Part shown: piece after piece, positions 56,528 through 64,000 of the stretch | Numbering within the stretch: position 1 is the stretch's first letter | How the letters are laid out: each line of letters opens with the position of its first letter | Source of the DNA: Impatiens glandulifera | Taxonomy: Eukaryota > Streptophyta > Magnoliopsida > Ericales > Balsaminaceae | Direction of reading: 5' to 3' | NCBI RefSeq assembly: GCF_907164915.1 | Contig: NC_061867.1 | Span: forward strand, 45,232,242-45,296,241 | Length of the DNA: 64,000 nucleotides | Translations under genes and position numbers: made by a program | The notes under the pieces: model-generated | Database searches by the model: none | The model's input: the letters and a program-made list of their open reading frames with translations, nothing else | Told to the model about the DNA's origin: nothing

Positions 56528-56814
56528 ATAAATAAATGTATATATCTAAACCATCTTAGTTTGTATCTTAGCTTGTATGCATTTTTCCAACCCTCTAATC
56601 CATATACTAATGGAACTTGAAAAATCCATCAATAGTTAATGATTTGGAGACCCTCTCTTAGGCCAAAATTCACTCAATTGAAATCCTTAGACTCCTAAAC
56701 TAAAAAGGGGGAACATGTGTCATGAAACCAAGGTTGTTTCTGAGGTGAAATACGGATCATAAACAAGGACAGTCATAGAATGACAAAAGTCTGAACACGA
56801 TCCCAATAAAATAA

Positions 56815-57020
56815 GCTTAGCCGGAGTAAAAAGCTAGAACCCTAACCGGAGTAAAAAATTGAAAAACCCCTAGTTGGAGTAAAAAACTAAAATTATAGTC
56901 GTAGTAAAAGATAAAACCCTAAATGGAATAAAAAGTTAATTCTTTAACCGGTAAAAAAACTAATCAAACCCTAGCTGGAGTAAAAAGCTAAAACCTTAAA
57001 CCCGAGCAAGAGTAAAATTA
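56815..57020 (+). repeat. Tandem repeat, unit about 28-30 bp ('accctaaccggagtaaaaagcta')
   Basis: About seven imperfect units of 'ccctaa.cggagtaaaaa.cta'. Non-coding, next to LTR-like copy Q. Confidence 0.75.
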
Positions 57021-57079
57021 AGATAACCTCTAACCATTAGTCGGGTAAAAATGTGAATTACGACAAATCAAATTTTATC

Positions 57080-57210
57080 TTGGGTCTTAAGCTAATCAAC
57101 TTCTAGCTTATGTTTTAATTTAATAACTTTAAGCCCAGATTTAAAGTTAATCAACTTTTATCTTATGTTTAAATTTAATCAACTTCTAACTTAGTTTTAT
57201 AGTTAAACTA
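57080..57210 (+). repeat. Short repeats 'ttaatcaacttctaacttatgtttaaa', left of copy Q
   Basis: About four units of 28-35 bp. The same unit recurs at 59655-59790 on the other side of copy Q. Confidence 0.7.
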
Positions 57211-57219
57211 AAAACTAAA

Positions 57220-59640
57220 ATTCACTTACTCAATTTATAAATTATTTTAAATAAATAAAATTAAGGTCAAAAAAATGATTAAATAATTAATTAAATTAAT
57301 TATTATAATAATTAAATATAAATAAATTAAGACAATGGCCAAAAAAATTAAATAAAATAATTTGGGATAAAGGTTATACCCATTTTATCTCAAATTAATT
57401 TGAAAAAAATGAAAAAGATTTAAAATAAATAATTTTGGATAAATGTTTTATACATTTTATAAAAAACAAATTATTTATGAAACCCCAAAAATATAAAAAA
57501 AAATAATAATAATAAATATCAAAATAAATGTCATATTTATTAAAAATATTTTGTAGGTTGAAAATTAAACAAAACAGATTGAAAAAAAAAATCAATTTCA
57601 AACAAGCTTAAGGGCTAAAAAATGGTCGGATTTTTGTCCAGCCAAAATAAAGAGGAATCAGTGCAACAGACCTCACAGCCATCGGATGAGCGTTGGATTG
57701 TCATCCAATGCCAAACAGCCAACTACGTCGCTTGGTGAAACGAAACAGACGCGCGTTCGCAAAGTAGAGGATTGACTATCTCTAATCTGCTCGCATCGCC
57801 ATTAGCCTAGATGGGACAAAACACCCATACGCCAACGGAACAAGGGCGAAACGTGAACGGAGCATCTCGCATCCGATTTTTTTGTTTGAAACGACGTCAT
57901 TCTCGGAAAACCGAAGGCAAGATATCCATTATCCTCTCTCAATCAAGCCCGAGCATAAATCCACCATTAAAGCTCTTTAAGTTTTTCTGAAAATTCGGAA
58001 ATTTTGTGTAAGGCTATAAGGCTCTAATTCAGGCATTTAGGAAGATTCTCTAAGAGTTAGGAAGTGTTCTCCAACTCCAAGTTGAATATTTTATATTTCA
58101 GTTTTTTCCAGTTTTATATATATTGTATGATTATCTAATTTCTTGATCGGAGAACAATCCTAGGACAATTTATAAGATTTCAGTTGAAACAAAATAGAAT
58201 CTCAACATATATCCGAAAACCACAAATTTATTGAAAATTTTAAAAATTGGATTTATGTTATTGAGTTATTGCACAAGAATGCAACCTAGAAAGGTGCCCA
58301 ATATGATTCCAAGGATGTAGGGAACATATTTAAACCAATTTCAAGACATCCTGATCATGTTTGATCAAAAACTAATTTTTTTATAAAAATAAAATTTTAG
58401 TTTTTGAATAGGTTAAAACGAACTACCAGTATTCATATTTTGGTTTCATTCAACCGTATGAAGCATTATAAAGTTATTGATAAGCTCCTAATAATTCATT
58501 AAAGCATAAATACCAAACATTCATTTTTGTATTACCTCAAAACAGTTTGAATTGAATGACATCTCGGGATAATGTTATAAATGATCTATATGACCATATG
58601 AAGCTTTCCATGCCCTTGTATCAAAGAATCAGGGCCCAATCAAAATCATCAAGCTTGTAGTTTGATGTTCTTGAAAACCGAAGAAAGTTAGCATGTGGTT
58701 AATCTAGGCCTGAGAGCACTTCGCACCCGGAATCAAGAAAAGTTAGCCTAAGGCTAACCTAGGACCGAAAAAATTAGCCCAAGGCTAACCTAGAACCGAA
58801 CAATTCCTTTAATCTCGATCGAGGATTCCAACACCCGACCGAGGACTTCCGCACAATGACTGAGGATTCCTACACCCGACCGAGGATTTCTTCACCCCGA
58901 CCGATGAATCTTGCACCCAGGATCGATGACTTTAGCACCCAACCGAGAGTCTCCAACACCACGATCAAGAGTTCCGGCACCCCTACTGAGGGACCTCGAC
59001 CTAGGATATTTGATAATGGCCTGTTTGGGATTTATTTTTAGATCCTAACACCCCAAATTTATTTTTATAGATTTATTCCTCACTAATCGTCGACACCAAC
59101 CCCTAGGACCAACATTTAAATATTGTTGTTACAATTTTAAATACACAAAAATTATATGCATGTCTAGGACCTGAAAAATAATTGGTTAAATAAAACATAA
59201 TAAAACTATTTTTTTAAAAGCCAATACTTATTAAGTAGAGACCGTTTTAAATGGTTACAGGGGATATAGCGCGAAAGCCTTTTCCCGAGTATCACCTAAC
59301 ATCGAACTAAATTGTTATTGGTCAAATATTCGTTTGTAAACGTATAATTTTTTATTCATTTTTAAAATCAATTGGCAACTCTTATCAAATAAATAATCTT
59401 TTAAATTATTTATTTTTAATTAATTTAAATATAGAATTTTTTTAATTAAAATTTAATTTGATTATTCTAAATATAAAAAAAAATATTTGAATTTTGATCA
59501 AAATTAATTATTGTTATAATTAATTTCAAAAGGTCGGGACATATTTCTATATATATTTTAAAAATAATGTTTTATTAAAAAAGATTCGTAATACACAAAC
59601 CGATATTAAAATCTCTCAAATTTCGAGCTTTTTCCAGGAC
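57220..59640. mobile_element. Non-coding LTR-retrotransposon-like repeat, copy Q
   Basis: Relative of copy P at 44990-48060, diverged. It is bounded on both sides by the same short tandem repeat, as if a 2.4-kb solo LTR had landed inside an array. Its internal 'cctaggacc...cacccgaccgag' repeats lie at 58670-59010. No ORF of significance. Confidence 0.55.
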
Positions 59641-59654
59641 AAGAGTTTTTTGAG

Positions 59655-59790
59655 TTTCAAACTTCTAACTTAGGTTTAAAATTAATCAATTTCTAACTTG
59701 TGTTCAAATCTAATCAACCTCTAACTAAGGTTTAAAGCTATTTGAAAGATAGTCAACTTCTAGTTTATGTTTAAAACTAATCAACTTCAG
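59655..59790 (+). repeat. Short repeats 'taatcaacttctaacttaggttta', right of copy Q
   Basis: About four units, same family as 57080-57210. Confidence 0.7.
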
Positions 59791-59799
59791 ATTCAGATT

Positions 59800-59887
59800 T
59801 TTTTTTAAACATAAAGAGAGAAAAAAATAATAATTATTGATGATTTTAAGAAGGTAACGATTGTTTTTGGTAAATATACTTAAATGG

Positions 59888-59920
<33 letters not shown>

Positions 59921-60317
59921 AAAAATAATAATTAAAAATATATAATCTTTTAGTATTTTGGTTAATAATTTGAGTGATATGATGGATGAGAGGAGAGTAA
60001 AATGATGTTTGATTTTGTCTGGGTAATTTAAAAACCTCAAAGAACTATTCCTAAGTTTAGAGTTAATTATCTATTGTCCTGATTCAGAATATCATTGAAT
60101 AACTCGCTTAAAATTTTGGTCAATGAGTACATATGAGGTATGATTGACACTAACATGATAGAAGGGACAATCTCATTCTCATAAGTAGGAATGAAACCCC
60201 AAATTAGAATTAAGATGTGTTTGAACTTAATGTAAAAGAGCAACTAATATATTATTATTATTATTTTATTTTTTTAAAAGATTATATACATAAAAGTTTA
60301 GTGGTAATGTATATATT
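59800..60317. other. Interval with no gene seen
   Basis: AT-rich, including a (TA)n run at about 59889-59916. Confidence 0.4.
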
Positions 60318-60408
60318 GTTTTAACTGAGTTTAAGCTTAGTACAACTACTAAATAGATTTCTCTTTTAAAAGGATCCAAGGTTTAAGTACATCGATCATC
60401 TTCTCCAT

Positions 60409-60505
60409 GTGTGACTCTATGAGTTCCCCCAAACACTTAGTAGATTACATCAAATATACAACAACTTAATTCCATTGATGAATTAAGTGGACAACTGGCT
60501 CCTCC
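60409..60505 (-). pseudogene. MIR395: MIR395 copy F: decayed precursor
   Basis: The miRNA region on the - strand (60421-60440) has lost one base of the canonical sequence near its 5' end (plus strand 'cacttag' instead of 'cacttcag'). About 20 bases of the complementary 5' arm are deleted: after 'ttccattga' the sequence goes straight to 'tgaattaagtggacaac', where the others have 'agtgtccaaggaaaactcaaggggacaac'. The foldback can no longer form properly. The TATA context is also lost ('caaagttttatta' replaces 'caaatttatag'). No functional miRNA is expected. Confidence 0.88.
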
Positions 60506-60628
60506 TTCTTAGTTCTACTTTCTTGATGAATTATTCACAAAGAATGAAACCAAATCAAAGTTTTATTAAATTTTATTTTGGTGGTGATCCAGCATTATTT
60601 GGACCAGGAAGTAGAATTTGAGTCTTGA

Positions 60629-60677
60629 ATATAGATGCAATTATGTGCATGGTGAAGATAAAAGAATAAGATCTTGG
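60629..60677 (-). promoter_or_regulatory. Remnant of the conserved MIR395 upstream block, copy F
   Basis: 'AAGATCTTATTCTTTTATC' and 'catgcacataattgca', each with one or two changes. Confidence 0.5.
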
Positions 60678-61294
60678 AGTTGGTGGTGGTCCATATATGT
60701 ACCTTCTTTATGTAGAGAGAAAGAGTTAACTGTTGTAGGAAATATAATCCATGACCAAAATTCCAGCATGATACTCTTATTGGCCTCCTTTGTGTAAACA
60801 TCCTTATCTTTATGGCTATGTACTATCCCAATCGAGCATTTCCTTTTGGTAAGGCTTATATTTATTAAGGATGAGAATAAAAATAATTCCCAATCGAGCA
60901 TTCACTACACAATATTAAGGATGAAAATAAAAATAATATATATTATTATTGGTTGTAAATTGCAACACTTAGTAGGTTTCTTGTTATTGAAGTAGGTAAG
61001 GAAAGAGGTCTACTTAAACTTGAAATAATATAATTAACTAAACTTACCATTCCTACAGCCACAATTTTCATACTTGCATAGTTTACATGCAGTTGAAGAT
61101 CATCTATATATATATCAGTTGTTAGGTTATCTATTGCCCTGAATCAGGATACCATGTTGGTGGTGTGTGTTGCAATCAAGTCAGATTGCTGAGTAATTCA
61201 ACTAATTGAGTTTAAGCTTATCATATCTCCTACATAGATCCGTTCCTTCTAAAAAGATCCAAGGTTTAAGTACATCGATCATCATCTGAATGTC

Positions 61295-61400
61295 AGGTGA
61301 CTCCCTGAGTTCCCCCAAACACTTCAGTAGATTACATCAAGTATACAACAACTTAATTCCATTGAAGTGTCCAAGGAAAACTCAAGGGGACAACTGACTC
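61295..61400 (-). ncRNA. MIR395: MIR395 copy G: microRNA395 precursor
   Basis: Mature canonical miR395 is on the - strand at 61307-61327, 3' arm. The 5' arm at about 61361-61395 pairs as in copy E, with the sense strand reading 'tccccttgagttttccttggacacttcaatgg'. Loop identical to copy E by eye. TATA box and upstream block are present. A retrotransposon LTR sits about 460 bp upstream of the mature sequence and could affect its expression. Confidence 0.94.
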
Positions 61401-61453
61401 CTCCTTCTCAGTTCTACTTTCTTGATGAATTATTCACAATGGATGAGATGAAA

Positions 61454-61465
61454 TCAAATTTATAG
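61454..61465 (-). promoter_or_regulatory. TATA box of MIR395 copy G
   Basis: On the - strand 'aactataaatttg', same spacing as D and E. Confidence 0.6.
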
Positions 61466-61520
61466 TTTTTTTGGGTGGTCATCAACCATTCTTTGTAGAA
61501 AGAAGTAGATTTGAGTCTTG

Positions 61521-61570
61521 AATATGGATGCAATTGTGTGCATGGTGAAGGTAAAGAATAAGATCTTGGA
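61521..61570 (-). promoter_or_regulatory. Conserved MIR395 upstream block, copy G
   Basis: As in D and E, with one A missing in the 'ttcttttacc' part. Confidence 0.65.
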
Positions 61571-61793
61571 GTTGGTGGTGGTCCATGTATGCACCTTTTT
61601 TTATGTAGAGAGAAAGAGTTAACTGTTGTATGAAATAGAATCCTTGCCCAAAATTCAAGCATGATACTCTTACTGGTCCTCTTTTGTGTATATTTCATCT
61701 TCATGGCTAGGTACAAACCCAATCGAACATTTTCTTTTGTTAAGGCTGATATTTATCAATCTTCAACTTGATTGTCTATGAAATACTCACCAA

Positions 61794-62350
61794 TATTGGA
61801 ATAATATCTAATATTTGGATATATATTATTTAGTGATGGTGTATTAGTTGTTATCCTATAAAGAGTAAAGTCCAATCAAAGTGATCTATTATAGTATAAA
61901 GATTATGAGTTTATTTAGACATTTATAATAAATATGGGATATATTTGTGGAAAAACAGAAATATTATTTTTATTTCGTTTATGATATGAATAATAAATAA
62001 GTATATTAGGACTAGTTCTTCAGCCTATATAGATTAGCTTACCTGTTATGTTTCTCTCATTAGACAAAAAGGTAGAGGTTGTTTATCTCTCAAGAACACT
62101 CAATTGACTATCGACAGAGGGTTGGAATACTTAAACCCCATCCACATCAGACATTCTGATCTAGGTCCAGATCCAGAACAAGAATATATAAGATCAAAAA
62201 AATCTGAAAAATAACGAAGAACGACTTAATGAACCGTTCTACATTCTAGATTTAAGTATTTTTCCGCAACTTATGTTTGTCACAATTTATCGACATAGAG
62301 TATTAAAATATAGACTTAAGGAATAAAGATTTAGACTATAGATTCTAACA
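61794..62350 (+). repeat. 5' LTR of a copia-type element inserted next to MIR395 copy G
   Basis: Ends GATTCTAACA at 62350, and a primer-site-like TGGTATTATTGC follows at 62353. The left end (TATTGGAATA) is a mutated TGTTGGAATA. The start is fixed by comparison: units D and E continue 'ccaatgcatattc' where unit G switches to this sequence. The interior after 62365 is AT-rich with no gag or pol; the rest may lie beyond the window or be decayed. Confidence 0.7.
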
Positions 62351-63119
62351 AGTGGTATTATTGCCTCTCTTTATGTGATTTTTTTGAGATTTAGGTTTAT
62401 ACAATTGAACAAACATTTTTTAAATATAATGAATTACCGAATTAAAAATGATAAATATATATTGTTGTTGATCTAATTCAAATTAAATTATGATATAATT
62501 TTAATTAGAGAATTAAAATTAATTTATAAAATCTTGAAAATATGTTAAAGAATTAAATAAGGAAATCTTCACATCAAGAATATGAACCTGTTTTGTTTAA
62601 AGGATTGTGAAAAAATATAATAGATGAATATCTAATTAATTAGATAAAGCTATGGTCAAGAAGTTGAACAATTTTATTATTTTAAGAATAATGTTTAATT
62701 ATTAATTATAAAATAATCAGTGAAATTAATAATCCGGATTTATCTGGGAGAAATTATGTCGTTAATATATATTTGATTTGAAGTTATATATTTATTATCA
62801 ATTAAAGATTTTTTTATTATATTAATTATTTAAATCATAATTATATATATATATATATAAATATTTATGAAATTGAGTAATTATAATTAATTAAAGAATT
62901 ATATATATATATATATATATAAATATATATATTTAAACTTCAGAATTCAAGTATTCTAATAATTATATGAAACCTTAACCTATTAATTAAAGAAATTAAA
63001 TTTTAGAATAATAATTTATTATTAATGTTCAAGGAATTCAGTTTTAGAATAATAATTAATTATTATAATTAATTAAAGAATTCAGATTTTAAAATATTAA
63101 TTAATTATGACTAATCATT

Positions 63120-63263
63120 AAAGATAAAATATTTTATGAAATTAAAAATTAAAAATTATGAAATAAAGTAAATTATGAAATTTAATACATTAAAGATAAA
63201 ATATTTTATGAAATTAAAAATTAAAAATTATGAAATAAAGTAAATTATGAAATTTAATATATA
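63120..63263. repeat. 72-bp tandem duplication, two copies
   Basis: 'aaagataaaatattttatg' starts at 63120 and again at 63192. The units are essentially identical. Confidence 0.92.
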
Positions 63264-63310
63264 TATATACATATAATATAGTATATTATATATATATACA
63301 TATAATATAG

Positions 63311-63420
<110 letters not shown>

Positions 63421-63927
63421 TGATTGAGAATTAAGTAAGAAAAATATACTTGTTTATATTTACCTAACATATTTATCAATATTAATATTTTATTTTATCA
63501 ATATTAATATTTTATAAATATGGATTATATTAAATACACATGAATTATTTAAATGTATGAATAAATACATTTAATTTATAATTTAATTAAAGTATTAATT
63601 ATTTATATTGTTCAGTATATTTATATGAATATATTGAGAATTAAGAAAAAGTCAAAAGGGAAATAAAATAAATAAAGAAAACATTTATTATTATTTTATT
63701 ATTAATAATAATTTATAATTAAGAATAAATAAAAAAATATTAATAACTATTTGTTATATTTATCCAGAATTAAAGAAATAAATCATGTTATATCAATTAA
63801 TCTAATAATTAATAAATTTAAAAATTTAAAATTTAATTTTTTTTTTATAATTTTTATATTATATTTGGATGAATTATAAATCATGTTATATTATACATTC
63901 GGATATATATTTACATATCTTGGTCCT

Positions 63928-63965
<38 letters not shown>

Positions 63966-64000
63966 TTTATTGATTATATTAAAAAAATATTTGACTGGAG

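Larger units (their letters stand above)
60318..60875 (-). repeat. MIR395-bearing duplication unit F (decayed)
   Basis: Similar to units D, E and G over hairpin remnant and promoter, but with several deletions. It sits in tandem directly left of unit G. Confidence 0.8.
60900..61793 (-). repeat. MIR395-bearing duplication unit G
   Basis: Closely similar to unit E from 'cactacacaatattaaggatg' through the hairpin and promoter. It is cut at 61793 by an LTR insertion. Confidence 0.88.

Overview
The window is nuclear DNA from a flowering plant. It is AT-rich and built almost entirely from transposable elements of several ages, with no intact conventional protein-coding host gene that I can support. 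Retroelement styles (Ty1/copia and Ty3/gypsy LTR elements, a TRIM, L1 LINEs, CACTA, pogo-like and hAT-like DNA elements) and bona fide MIR395 hairpins point to a eudicot. The repeated ORF family at the left end recalls proteins I associate with Lamiales genomes, but that is a weak recollection, not a test.

The most important content is a MIR395 cluster. Seven copies of the microRNA395 gene lie at about 11.9, 22.35, 33.4, 36.85, 54.05, 60.45 and 61.35 kb. The first two are on the + strand and the other five on the - strand, so the two groups face each other. Six have the mature miRNA on the 3' arm of a foldback, and one (60.4 kb) has lost its star arm and is a pseudogene. Upstream, all seven keep a shared promoter block, and six keep a TATA box. 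miR395 is known to target ATP sulfurylase and SULTR2;1-type sulfate transporter mRNAs, so the host function of this region is probably control of sulfate assimilation. The copies arose by tandem and segmental duplication of 0.5-1.7 kb units, later separated by transposon insertions.

Layout. 1-7153: 3' part of a large LTR retrotransposon (possibly Sirevirus-like) with three paralogous ORFs, each behind its own TATA box; the third is broken by an in-frame TAG. Its 3' LTR ends at 7153. 7.5-12.0 kb: duplicated blocks X and Y, Y carrying MIR395 copy A. 12.1-12.7 kb: an unexplained GC-rich island. 15007-19392: a complete but dead Ty1/copia element with 370-bp LTRs and target-site duplication GTTAA. 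20.9-23.5 kb: second Y-X pair with MIR395 copy B. 24.2-28.9 kb: hAT-like MITE, AT-rich repeats, a 5'-truncated L1 and a gypsy gag remnant, both on the - strand. 32.1 kb: a tRNA gene. 33.3-37.9 kb: MIR395 copies C and D. 38.8-41.4 kb: decayed CACTA (En/Spm) transposase. 42.3-48.06 kb: tandem arrays and a non-coding LTR-like repeat, with a relative at 56.0-59.65 kb. 48201-50689: pogo-like transposon with an L1 inserted in it. 51849-52907: TRIM element. 53.6-61.8 kb: MIR395 copies E, F and G. 61.8-64.0 kb: a copia-type 5' LTR followed by very AT-rich sequence.

Coordinates of ORFs and repeats come from reading the sequence. Family assignments rest on motif recognition by eye, without database searches, folding or expression data.
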